This document shows positions 26,273-34,101 of a stretch of 64,000 nt of DNA, piece by piece (position 1 is the stretch's first letter; each line of letters begins with the position of its first letter). This stretch comes from JABMNT01 sp048262655 (GTDB lineage: Bacteria; Pseudomonadota; Alphaproteobacteria; Rhodospirillales; Casp-alpha2), in the NCBI GenBank assembly GCA_048262655.1, contig JBLXEY010000009.1, positions 62,001 through 126,000 on the forward strand, given 5' to 3'. The position numbers and the translations under genes were made by a program. The notes beneath the pieces were generated by a model. That model worked only from the letters and a program-made list of their open reading frames with translations, did not search any database and was not told where the DNA came from.

Positions 26273-26581
26273 ATGATAAAACTTGTTTCAGTATCATTAG
26301 TCTTATTGACGGTTGCGGGCTGCACCAAACCTGTCACCAAATGGCAACAATCCGGTGTTTCAGAGGCACAGTGGACGGAAGATCGCGCCGAGTGTCATGC
26401 ATGGTCCCGACGCGAAGCAGAAAAAGCCTATAGAGAAGTCCCCGCGTCCTCTTCTATGAGCGAAACAGACAACAGTTTTCGACGTTTTATGGGAGGGTAT
26501 GATTCCAAAAAATCCCAACAACGATTTATGGAAACCTGTCTGAGACGTTTGGGCTACCGCCCGTCGGAAAAGGGCGAATAA
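26273..26581 (+). CDS. Small hypothetical lipoprotein
   Basis: This 102-residue protein has a clear lipoprotein signal peptide (MIKLVSVSLVLLTVAGC, lipobox VAGC at residues 14-17). The mature part is hydrophilic, with two further cysteines (AECHAWSRREAEKAY and METCLRRLGY) that could form a disulfide in the periplasm. I do not recognise a named family. It stands alone and is closed by a strong hairpin terminator shared with the convergent DUF1127 gene. Confidence 0.75.
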   Translation: MIKLVSVSLVLLTVAGCTKPVTKWQQSGVSEAQWTEDRAECHAWSRREAEKAYREVPASSSMSETDNSFRRFMGGYDSKKSQQRFMETCLRRLGYRPSEKGE

Positions 26582-26589
26582 GATAAAGC

Positions 26590-26618
26590 AAAGGCGGCTC
26601 CTGAAGGAGCCGCCTTTT
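26590..26618. terminator. Rho-independent terminator, 12-bp stem, probably bidirectional
   Basis: Arms 26590-26601 and 26606-26617 are exact complements with the loop TGAA. A T-rich end follows on the plus strand, and a T-rich tail (from AAAGCAAAGG) follows on the minus strand. It lies between the convergent lipoprotein and DUF1127 genes and can serve both. Confidence 0.85.
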
Positions 26619-26644
26619 CGCGCTACCGCTTGGGTGGGAGGGTC

Positions 26645-27031
26645 CTAAGCGGCGATGCGTGTATCTTCTTCGACTGTAGTCGCCGGTTGGGCGTTTGCAG
26701 TTTTCTTAATGAACTCAATGTTGGAAGCAACAGGCTGAAGCGGTTCACGGTTGAGCGAGCCATTCAGAATAGCTTCAATATCGCCACGTGTGACGCCGAT
26801 ATCATCAAGCAACCGGTCATCCATTGCATAAAGCTCGCTTTGGATACGGCTGATTTCCAGCTTGTTACGTACCCAACTGACGGCTCCGGAAACAGCCTTT
26901 GAAACGGCCGTTGAAAGCGATGCGAAAATAACGGCAAAGGCTTCAGCGCGCATTTTATGAGCTTGAATTTCGACATCTGAGAGATAAATCTGATCAGCAG
27001 GCATTTTGAACGTATAATTTGAGTTTGTCAT
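26645..27031 (-). CDS. DUF1127 domain-containing protein
   Basis: The 128-residue protein has a DUF1127 (YjiS-like) segment at about residues 62-92: RIQSELYAMDDRLLDDIGVTRGDIEAIL, given here only as the family marker. Typical members are about 50-80 residues; this one adds an N-terminal part with an amphipathic stretch (AVIFASLSTAVSKAVSGAVSW) and a C-terminal tail. GGAAG lies 8 bases before the ATG. Some small DUF1127 proteins affect RNA turnover or phosphate and carbon metabolism; nothing specific can be said here. Confidence 0.82.
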   Translation of the reverse strand: MTNSNYTFKMPADQIYLSDVEIQAHKMRAEAFAVIFASLSTAVSKAVSGAVSWVRNKLEISRIQSELYAMDDRLLDDIGVTRGDIEAILNGSLNREPLQPVASNIEFIKKTANAQPATTVEEDTRIAA

Positions 27032-27236
27032 AATAGACTTCCATTTCTTATTCTTGCAGTGACGAACCCAGTTGAGATGCCCCAGCGGCCTTATTTGGTT
27101 CGTCGTTTAAATCTTACAAAGAGAACATAGTCCGATCGTCAAAATAAAAAACTGCTAATGCTGCAGCGCAGCAATGCATTCTACGCATAGCTAGAAACGC
27201 CTTGCCAGACGCACATCCATTACTTAGCTTTGGCTC

Positions 27237-29261
27237 ATGAACAAATACGAAAATGATGATGCAATTGGCGTGCTTTTGAACCAGTCTGGCGCTGAAATCA
27301 GTGAAAGCGACGTTTCTTCACTGATTAAAGGTGTCGCTGCCGCGCCACCTTCATCTTCTCGTGATGAATGGATTAATCTCATCACGGAAAAACCATCCAG
27401 TGCACTCACGTCAGCATTACAAGATCGCCTCAATGCTGCAATGCAATCAAACGGTGGCCTGGATGGAGAACCAACCCACCCCGAACGTATTGCTGCCCTG
27501 CGCGCAGAAATGGCGCATGTGGGAGTCGATGGATTTATTGTACCCCGCACGGACGCCCATCAGGGAGAATATGTTTCTGTAAACGCCGAACGTCTGGCCT
27601 GGCTAACCGGATTTACAGGATCGGCAGGTTCCGCCGTTGTCCTTAAAGACAAAGCCGCCATATTTGTCGATGGCCGATATACATTGCAAGCAAAAGACCA
27701 GGTCGACAGCAATTGCTTCGAAATTTGCCACATGATTGATATCTCGGCGACAACGTGGGTCAGCAGATCCCTGAACGAAAACACAAAACTGGCCTACGAT
27801 CCATGGCTTTTAACGCCAAACCAGGTGGCCGGCTTCAGAGCTGCCTGCAAAAAGGCCGGCGCCGAATTGGTAGCGATTGATGAAAATCTTGTCGACCGGG
27901 TTTGGCAAGATCGACCGGATGACCCGATTTCGCCCATAAACCCGCAACTAGATGCGTATAGCGGTCAAACGTCTGCCGATAAGCGCCTGGAGGTGGGGGC
28001 ATCGTTATCCGAACAAGGGGTCGATACGGTTTTTCTGTCAGCACCCGATTCCATTGCCTGGCTCTTGAACATACGCGGTGCTGATATTCCGTTCACGCCC
28101 TTCGCCCTGTCCTTCGCCTTGCTCAATGCCGATGGCACGGCAGAATGGTTCGTCGATCCTCGTAAATTGACGAAAGGCATCAAAAGTCATTTGGGTAACG
28201 GCATTACGCTCCGCAGACCTGATGAATTGAGCGATGCCTTCGATGTTCTTGGCGCAAAGGCGGCCGTCGTCGGTTTAAGTCCCAGCGAACATCCTGCATG
28301 GGCTTTCCAAAAGCTGGAAAAGGCGGGGGCCAGGATTGTCCGTGGGACAGACCCCTGTCAGTTAATTAAATCCGTAAAAAACAAAACCGAGCTGTCCGGT
28401 ATTCGCAATGCGCATACAAGAGACGGGGCTGCCGTTTGCAGGTTTCTTGCCTGGATTGACAAAAATGCGGCCCAGGGTGCGCTCAGCGAACTAAGTGCTT
28501 CCGATCAGCTGGAGCTTTTTCGCCAGGAAAATCAGCTTTTTCGGGGCTTGAGTTTTCCAACAATTGCCGGGTCTGGCCCCAATGGAGCCATTGTCCACTA
28601 TCGGGTTACGGAAAAAACCAATCGACCGCTTGACCAAAATTCACTTTTTCTGGTCGATTCAGGTGCCCAGTATTTGGATGGGACAACAGACATTACCCGT
28701 ACCATTTCAATCGGCACACCGTCCGCGGAAATGAAGCGCAACTTTACACTCGTTTTAAAGGGCCACATTGCCTTGGCAGAAGCCCGTTTTCCGGTTGGCA
28801 CAACAGGTTCTCAACTCGATATCCTTGCCCGCTCGCCCTTATGGAACGCAGGTCTTGATTATGATCACGGCACGGGACACGGCGTTGGTGCTCACCTGTC
28901 TGTCCATGAAGGACCACAACGCATTTCCAAAATGCCGAGCACCGTTGCCTTGCAGCCGGGCATGGTGATATCCAATGAGCCCGGTTACTATAAAGAGGCG
29001 GCATACGGAATACGTATCGAAAATCTGGTATGTGTCCGCTCGATTGACGATATCGATGGCGCAGAACGTTCGATGCTTGGCTTTGAGACGCTAACCTTTG
29101 CCCCAATTGATCGTCGCCTGATTATCAGCGACCTGTTATCCGAGGCCGAAGCCCGATGGTTAGATGCCTATCATGCAGACGTTTACGCGAAAATCGCCCC
29201 TCAGATTGAAGGCGACGATTTGAGATGGCTGGAGCGGGCGACCGCTCCTCTTGAAACCTAG
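27237..29261 (+). CDS. Aminopeptidase P family (M24) Xaa-Pro peptidase
   Basis: This 674-residue enzyme has two creatinase-like N-terminal domains (from FIVPRTDAHQGEYV) and a C-terminal M24 pita-bread metallopeptidase domain. Metal ligands appear in LVDSGAQYLDGTTDITRT (two Asp), GTGHGVGAHLSVHE (His) and ISNEPGYYK and GIRIENLV (Glu). Aminopeptidase P removes an N-terminal residue before proline. Family members of this type usually have about 600 residues; here about 75 extra residues precede the first domain. The Shine-Dalgarno signal is weak. The stop shares CTAG with the LysR gene on the other strand. Confidence 0.9.
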   Translation: MNKYENDDAIGVLLNQSGAEISESDVSSLIKGVAAAPPSSSRDEWINLITEKPSSALTSALQDRLNAAMQSNGGLDGEPTHPERIAALRAEMAHVGVDGFIVPRTDAHQGEYVSVNAERLAWLTGFTGSAGSAVVLKDKAAIFVDGRYTLQAKDQVDSNCFEICHMIDISATTWVSRSLNENTKLAYDPWLLTPNQVAGFRAACKKAGAELVAIDENLVDRVWQDRPDDPISPINPQLDAYSGQTSADKRLEVGASLSEQGVDTVFLSAPDSIAWLLNIRGADIPFTPFALSFALLNADGTAEWFVDPRKLTKGIKSHLGNGITLRRPDELSDAFDVLGAKAAVVGLSPSEHPAWAFQKLEKAGARIVRGTDPCQLIKSVKNKTELSGIRNAHTRDGAAVCRFLAWIDKNAAQGALSELSASDQLELFRQENQLFRGLSFPTIAGSGPNGAIVHYRVTEKTNRPLDQNSLFLVDSGAQYLDGTTDITRTISIGTPSAEMKRNFTLVLKGHIALAEARFPVGTTGSQLDILARSPLWNAGLDYDHGTGHGVGAHLSVHEGPQRISKMPSTVALQPGMVISNEPGYYKEAAYGIRIENLVCVRSIDDIDGAERSMLGFETLTFAPIDRRLIISDLLSEAEARWLDAYHADVYAKIAPQIEGDDLRWLERATAPLET

Positions 29262-30133
29262 GACTTTATCAAAGTCTGCAGTAGCTTGCTGACAACACGT
29301 GGCAACGCGTCAACATCACGAACTCCGGCCAATAAATTTCGACGCGCCCATGGGTCGGTTAACCCTATGACCGCCAGCCCATTTTGATCCGGAATCGAGC
29401 CAATGGGAAGCACGGCAACACCAAGCCCATGCTCAACCATTCTTCGAACCCCATCAAAACTTGTGACCTGTACGGCAAATGTCAAAGACAATTCGCTGTC
29501 TGCGGCAACTTTCTCCAGGTGACCGAGCAATGAGCTGCCCGGTGGCAACCCAACATGGGGAAACGCCAGAGTTTCATTAAAGGCGATGGATTTTGTACCC
29601 GCCAATTCATGGTCTTTTGGCGCAATGACAACCAGTTGATCTTGATGGTATTGAAAAACCTCCAGTTCCCCAAAGTCGACGACTTCGGAAAAAATGGCGA
29701 TATCCGCAAGACCTTCTATCACATCATTAACAGCGCGGGCGCTGGTGTCTTCGCGCATGGCAATACGAATTTGAGGGTTTTCCTTCTTAAAAACCGACAA
29801 ATCTTTTGGTAAAAACTGAGTAATTGCAGATGTATTTGCGACAACCCGCACATGCCCTCTCACACCATCGGAGTGTTCGCTCATTTCTGCTTCCATTCGC
29901 GCCAAGAGCCGGACCAGACTGCGCGCATGCCGGATAAGCGCCTGCCCGGCTTCGGTCGGCTCCACACCCTTTGCTCTGCGGTACAACAAAGGTGTTCCCA
30001 GCCTGTGCTCGAGGTCTGAAATGCGTCGGCTCACGGCAGAAGGCACAATCGCATTGGCTGTCGCAGCGGCAGCGATGGAACCGTGATCAACGGTGCTGAG
30101 GAATAATTCCAGGGTTGTTAAATCAAAACGAAT
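29258..30133 (-). CDS. LysR family regulator with an apparent ATT start
   Basis: This is a LysR-type regulator of 291 residues with an N-terminal winged HTH and a substrate-binding domain. The first ATG/GTG/TTG in frame that looks usable is GTG 30046, which would remove half of the HTH. Upstream the frame continues as RFDLTTLELFLSTVDHGSIA, a normal LysR N-terminus, back to ATT at 30131-30133, with AGGAG 8 bases before it and an in-frame TGA four codons farther upstream. That TGA is the stop of the preceding lyase gene. ATT initiation is therefore the simplest reading. It probably controls the operon it belongs to. Confidence 0.82.
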   Translation of the reverse strand: MRFDLTTLELFLSTVDHGSIAAAATANAIVPSAVSRRISDLEHRLGTPLLYRRAKGVEPTEAGQALIRHARSLVRLLARMEAEMSEHSDGVRGHVRVVANTSAITQFLPKDLSVFKKENPQIRIAMREDTSARAVNDVIEGLADIAIFSEVVDFGELEVFQYHQDQLVVIAPKDHELAGTKSIAFNETLAFPHVGLPPGSSLLGHLEKVAADSELSLTFAVQVTSFDGVRRMVEHGLGVAVLPIGSIPDQNGLAVIGLTDPWARRNLLAGVRDVDALPRVVSKLLQTLIKS

Positions 30134-30145
30134 GGTTTTCTCTCC

Positions 30146-31081
30146 TCAGTCATTGCAAACCCGTTTTCTCGGTAAAGCACGCACATGGCCACCTGTATCC
30201 ACATCCGGTAATTGATCAATAAGGGCCGCCGCGTCCAACAGTTTCCCAAGACCGATACCCGTCTTCACTCCCATATTTTCAAAGGTGAAAACCAGGTCTT
30301 CACTAGCGGTATTTCCCGATGCTCCCGGCGCAAACGGACATCCCCCCAACCCGGCCGCCGCCGCATCGAAAACCCGGATACCCGCCTCATAAGCATAAAG
30401 CGCATTCGCCACACCAAGGCCATAGGTATCGTGCCCATGAAACGCCCATCCAACGTTTGGCTCCGCTTTATAAGCATCAACCACCTCTGTGCAGAGTGAT
30501 CGCACATGATCGGGAAAGGCCCGTCCCGTCGTATCACACAATCCAAATTCCATCGGCATATCCATAGCGAGACTTTGCTGGATAATATCTCTCACCGCTT
30601 TTTCTGGAACACGTCCCTCATAAGGGCAATCAAAGACCGTGGCGATGTTCACGCGCAATTGAAAGCCGGGCACCTGCCGTCCCATCTCGACAATTTTTTC
30701 AAGCTCGCCCAAAGAGTCCGCAACGGGTCGTTTAACATTACTTTGATTATGTGATTCCGAGGCAGAAAGCACAAAGACAAGATCAGAAATCCCGGCTTCA
30801 ATGGCATTTTTCGCCCCAAAGGCATTTGGAACCAAAGTGCTTAAACGGACACCAGCAAGCTTTTGCCGCTCGGAGACAGCTTTGTGGACCTCCGCCGTAT
30901 CCGCCATTTGTGGAATGGCTTTTGGGCTGACAAAAGCCCCCACTTCTACCCGCTTGAAGTTTGCGTCCAGAAGAGCATGGGTGACCTCAATTTTCTGCGC
31001 TGTCGGGATCGGTGTTTTAACCGCTTGAAAGCCATCTCGTGGCGCGACGTCAACAATTTCGACAGTGTTTATTTGGCTCAT
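30146..31081 (-). CDS. Hydroxymethylglutaryl-CoA lyase-like enzyme
   Basis: This 311-residue TIM-barrel lyase belongs to the HMGL/DRE-TIM family. The catalytic arginine motif DVAPRDGFQ (R15), FHGHDTYGLG with metal-binding histidines, and the G-loop GLGGCPFAPGASGN with its active-site cysteine are present. HMG-CoA lyase yields acetyl-CoA and acetoacetate; related enzymes cleave similar 3-hydroxy-3-methyl acyl-CoAs. It overlaps the CoA-transferase gene by four bases (ATGA) and is followed 12 bases later by the LysR gene. A role in catabolism of a 3-hydroxy-3-methyl dicarboxylic acid is inferred. Confidence 0.88.
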   Translation of the reverse strand: MSQINTVEIVDVAPRDGFQAVKTPIPTAQKIEVTHALLDANFKRVEVGAFVSPKAIPQMADTAEVHKAVSERQKLAGVRLSTLVPNAFGAKNAIEAGISDLVFVLSASESHNQSNVKRPVADSLGELEKIVEMGRQVPGFQLRVNIATVFDCPYEGRVPEKAVRDIIQQSLAMDMPMEFGLCDTTGRAFPDHVRSLCTEVVDAYKAEPNVGWAFHGHDTYGLGVANALYAYEAGIRVFDAAAAGLGGCPFAPGASGNTASEDLVFTFENMGVKTGIGLGKLLDAAALIDQLPDVDTGGHVRALPRKRVCND

Positions 31082-32316
31082 AGGGCACCTTCCGACTTCA
31101 GGGTATTGATTTGTTGATCCGTCATATTCAAGAGATCACTGAGCACATCGTCCGTATGCGCGCCGACTTCCGGGCCCGGCCAGGCGATACCCGTCCCATC
31201 ACTTCCCGAAACCTTTGGGATGACACCCGGATGTAAGACATTCCCAAAGTTTGGATCATCAACCGGCTGGATCATACCTCGCGCCTGAAACTGTGGATCG
31301 TTCGCGCAGTCTTCGATTGTATAGATTAATGTGGACGGGATATCGGCTTCAGCCAAAACGGTTTCAACGGATTTTGCATCGAAATTTTTTGCCCATCTGG
31401 CAATCGCTTCATCCAGTTCCAAAGCATTCTCCACACGGCCGGGGTTATCTGCAAACCGCGGGTCGTCGGCTAAATCAAGGCGTTTCATCAAGATCATCAA
31501 CCGCCTGAAAAGAGCGTCCGAATTTGCCGCGATAATAATCCAGCGGCCATCTTTGGTGGGATATGCATTGGACGGGGCATTCGTCGGAAGCGTCGCGCCC
31601 GTTGGTTGGCGAATTTCACCCAGTTTGCCATATTCAGGAAGGCATCCTTCCAGCAGTGAAAACACCGATTCTGTCAGAGCAACATCTACGGATCGGGCTT
31701 TTTCGTCGGGGCGCTTCTGCTTGTCAAAGACGGCTGACATTAAACCGATTGCCGCATAAAGACCGGCGACCATATCGCCAAGGCTCACACCCGTACGCGC
31801 CGGTGGCAGCTCCGTCATCCCTTCCGGAAATCCTGTCAAATGTCGCAAGCCACCGATGGCTTCTCCGATCACACCGAAGGCAGCGCGGTCACGGTCTGGC
31901 CCTGTTTGTCCATAGCCGGAAACATGAACAACCACACAATCAGGATTGATTTGCGAGATCACATCTTCACCAAGCCCCCAGCGCTCCAGTTGACCCGGCC
32001 TGAAGTTTTCAACAACAGCGTCGCATTCCGCAATAAGCTGTTTGGCAACATTCAAACCACTCGGGTTCTTAAGGTTAATCGTCACAGATTTTTTATTGCG
32101 CCCGTGCACAGACCACCAAAGGCTTTTCCCATCAACCCGTTTGCCCCAACTTCGCACAGGATCGCCTTTTTCAGGGGTTTCGATTTTGATAATTTCAGCC
32201 CCCAAATCACCTAACACACGCGTACAAAAAGGTGCGGCAATAAAGTGTCCCAATTCAAGAACACGCAATCCCGTCAATGGCCCATGCTGGTTTGATTTGG
32301 TCATCGTGTCCGCCAT
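31078..32316 (-). CDS. Class III CoA-transferase (CaiB/BaiF family)
   Basis: The 412-residue protein has the family N-terminus LTGLRVLELGHFIAAPFCTRVLGDLGAEIIK (partly quoted as a marker), GRNKKSVTINLKNPSG and the LAxYGAIGL-like GLYAAIGLMSAV segment. The catalytic aspartate is expected in the segment SLGDMVAGLYAA. The enzyme would activate a carboxylic acid by moving CoA from another thioester, probably preparing the substrate of the adjacent lyase. Its ATG directly follows the VOC stop. Confidence 0.9.
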   Translation of the reverse strand: MADTMTKSNQHGPLTGLRVLELGHFIAAPFCTRVLGDLGAEIIKIETPEKGDPVRSWGKRVDGKSLWWSVHGRNKKSVTINLKNPSGLNVAKQLIAECDAVVENFRPGQLERWGLGEDVISQINPDCVVVHVSGYGQTGPDRDRAAFGVIGEAIGGLRHLTGFPEGMTELPPARTGVSLGDMVAGLYAAIGLMSAVFDKQKRPDEKARSVDVALTESVFSLLEGCLPEYGKLGEIRQPTGATLPTNAPSNAYPTKDGRWIIIAANSDALFRRLMILMKRLDLADDPRFADNPGRVENALELDEAIARWAKNFDAKSVETVLAEADIPSTLIYTIEDCANDPQFQARGMIQPVDDPNFGNVLHPGVIPKVSGSDGTGIAWPGPEVGAHTDDVLSDLLNMTDQQINTLKSEGAL

Positions 32317-32703
32317 TTAATGATCCACATAATTCGAAATTTCGACAAGATTGCCATCCGGGTCATAGAAATAGACGGATAGGATTGGCCCTGTCGCTCC
32401 TGATTTCTCAACCGGGCCCAAATCAATGTCGACGTTATGACTTTTTAAGTGGGCAATGACATCATTTAGCGGTGTTTCTGTGATCAGGCAGAAATCTCCT
32501 GAACCCGCTGTTGGTTGCTTTGCCCGCTCCGGATAGGGGTTGGCAGCAGGATGCAAATTTATTTTTTGGCTTCCAAACCGCAGGCCTTTTCGCCCCCCGG
32601 CAAATGTAAAACCCTCCATTCCCAGAACGCGCTCGTAAAACGCGATGGTTGCATCAACAGAGGCAACCGTGAGAACAATATGATCAATTCGGTCGATTAT
32701 CAC
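32317..32703 (-). CDS. VOC superfamily protein (glyoxalase/dioxygenase fold)
   Basis: The 128-residue single-domain VOC protein starts with RIDHIVLTVASVDATIAFYERVLGM (marker), carries a metal-type His in IDHIVLT and a Glu in LVEIS near the end, and has the VYFYDPDGNLVEIS motif. Substrate unknown. It is the first gene of the VOC/CoA-transferase/lyase/LysR operon, with no gap to the next gene. Confidence 0.85.
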   Translation of the reverse strand: MIIDRIDHIVLTVASVDATIAFYERVLGMEGFTFAGGRKGLRFGSQKINLHPAANPYPERAKQPTAGSGDFCLITETPLNDVIAHLKSHNVDIDLGPVEKSGATGPILSVYFYDPDGNLVEISNYVDH

Positions 32704-32788
32704 TTAGCAAATCCTTCCGGGGAAATGAGCGCTTCACCTCTTTATAACGAAGGTGTTCGATAACCGGTAACGGTCGTTGAAGATTTTT

Positions 32789-32815
32789 GACATCTCAAAT
32801 TGTGATGTCTTTTTT
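32789..32815 (+). terminator. Small hairpin with T run (GACATC/GATGTC)
   Basis: Arms GACATC (32789-32794) and GATGTC (32804-32809) can pair, with two further pairs after one mismatch, and are followed by six T. In the plus direction it looks like a weak terminator, yet both neighbouring genes lie on the minus strand. It may instead be a palindromic operator in front of the VOC operon. Low certainty. Confidence 0.3.
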
Positions 32816-32852
32816 ACATTTGGTCAATTTTTGCGATGTCTACACGCTTGAT

Positions 32853-33404
32853 TCAGCCCTTTTGGGCCTCATATAGATAGACCCGGCTTTTGTAGATATC
32901 GTCAGCCGCCTGCTCGTCAACCGGCCGCCAGTCGCGAAAGGCAAAGGTATTTGAAGCAACCAGCGCTCCTGTTTGTAGTTCCTGATCCAGTTTTATCCGG
33001 AGCTTTTCCATGGGCTTCGGCAGCAAGTAACAGAGCACCAGCGTCGCATTTGACAGATCATGGGTATGAAAATTCCCGAGTTTGAAGCTGAGATTATTCT
33101 GGCCAGAAATCGACAATCGTATTTTCGACACAACCCAGGGCAAAAGTGATATCTCGAAGCCGACGATCCGATGCTTGGGATAAGTCCTGGCCAGTGCAAA
33201 AGCCATCCCGCCCCAACCGCTGCCCAATTCATAAACACACGAGGTCTCTGGATCATGCGGCAAGCGTTTGGGGAGGATGCCAAGCAGGGCACGTCGAACT
33301 TTTGTTGACGTTGGAACAGGAGAAGAACCGGTTAGCATTGTAGGAATGAAGATGCTGGCGATAACTGTCATCGCCATGGTTAGAATAGTGAGTTCAAGCA
33401 GCAC
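32853..33404 (-). CDS. Membrane-anchored class I SAM methyltransferase
   Basis: The 183-residue protein has an N-terminal transmembrane helix (LLELTILTMAMTVIASIFIP) and a Rossmann-like methyltransferase core. The SAM loop is VYELGSGWGGMAFALAR, followed by RIVGFEISLLPW and a late LVLCYLLPKPMEKL strand. The E-G-S-G-W-G type loop resembles small protein-lysine methyltransferases, but the substrate is not evident. It appears monocistronic. Confidence 0.75.
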   Translation of the reverse strand: MLLELTILTMAMTVIASIFIPTMLTGSSPVPTSTKVRRALLGILPKRLPHDPETSCVYELGSGWGGMAFALARTYPKHRIVGFEISLLPWVVSKIRLSISGQNNLSFKLGNFHTHDLSNATLVLCYLLPKPMEKLRIKLDQELQTGALVASNTFAFRDWRPVDEQAADDIYKSRVYLYEAQKG

Positions 33405-33550
33405 GTCATTTCCCTATTCAATTAACCCCGGAATTGTATGTATCTTTTTCTCGGAAAGCCCGTTATAGCTGAGTTGTAAGCTTAAGATAAATGAGTAAAA
33501 TCAAAAGCTGAACTTGAATAAAAAATGATCTGAAAGACGTACTTTTAGCC

Positions 33551-34009
33551 ATGGCATTATTTGGTCGAAAGAAAAAAGCGCGTGGCCCATTGCCGGCTCC
33601 GCTGGATCCAAAATGGAAACATGGTGGTGAGGGCCGCTTCCCGCGCTTTCTCGACCTTGACCCGGAAGCGGCGGGCCTGTCAAAAGCCTCTGGCATTTTT
33701 GTGATCTGGCACACGGGCGCGCAACCGGGCTGGGTTTATGTGGGTGCAAGCAAAGACTTGGCCGCCGATTTTTTTAGACTGGGGGATGATGAAGACATTC
33801 TGCAATACAGAGATCGTGGATCGCTTTATTGTTCCTGGACCTTTATCCGTGAAGAATTTCAACCGGGTGTCCAATGTTACTTAACAATGGCCCTGAAGCC
33901 AAAAGTTGAAAACCCGAACTGCCCGGATGAAGAAGACGTTGAACTTGTGCCCGTGTTGCCGCCAGGCATGACGCTGGAACAATTGGAAGCGATGTTTGCT
34001 GACCAATAA
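33551..34009 (+). CDS. Hypothetical protein with a possible degenerate GIY-YIG fold
   Basis: This 152-residue soluble protein is of a family I do not recognise. The N-terminus is basic (MALFGRKKKARG). Residues 47-70 read ASGIFVIWHTGAQPGWVYVG, reminiscent of the paired GIY and YIG strands of GIY-YIG nucleases, followed by a helix with an arginine (DFFRLG) and FIREEF. A clear catalytic glutamate/asparagine set is not seen. The C-terminus is acidic (PDEEDVELVPVLP). It stands alone between a methyltransferase gene and ecm. Confidence 0.6.
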   Translation: MALFGRKKKARGPLPAPLDPKWKHGGEGRFPRFLDLDPEAAGLSKASGIFVIWHTGAQPGWVYVGASKDLAADFFRLGDDEDILQYRDRGSLYCSWTFIREEFQPGVQCYLTMALKPKVENPNCPDEEDVELVPVLPPGMTLEQLEAMFADQ

Positions 34010-34101
34010 TAGAGCATCCCGACGGTAATGCTGTTTAGCCCCATGCAATGACCAGAAAGTCCTGGTTGTATGCAATCCCTTCGGTTTCCAGCACGAGCGC
34101 G

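Noticed and set aside
32789..32815. Strong terminator on the plus strand before the VOC operon
   Set aside because: The stem is only six perfect pairs and no plus-strand gene ends there; listed as a low-confidence hairpin only.
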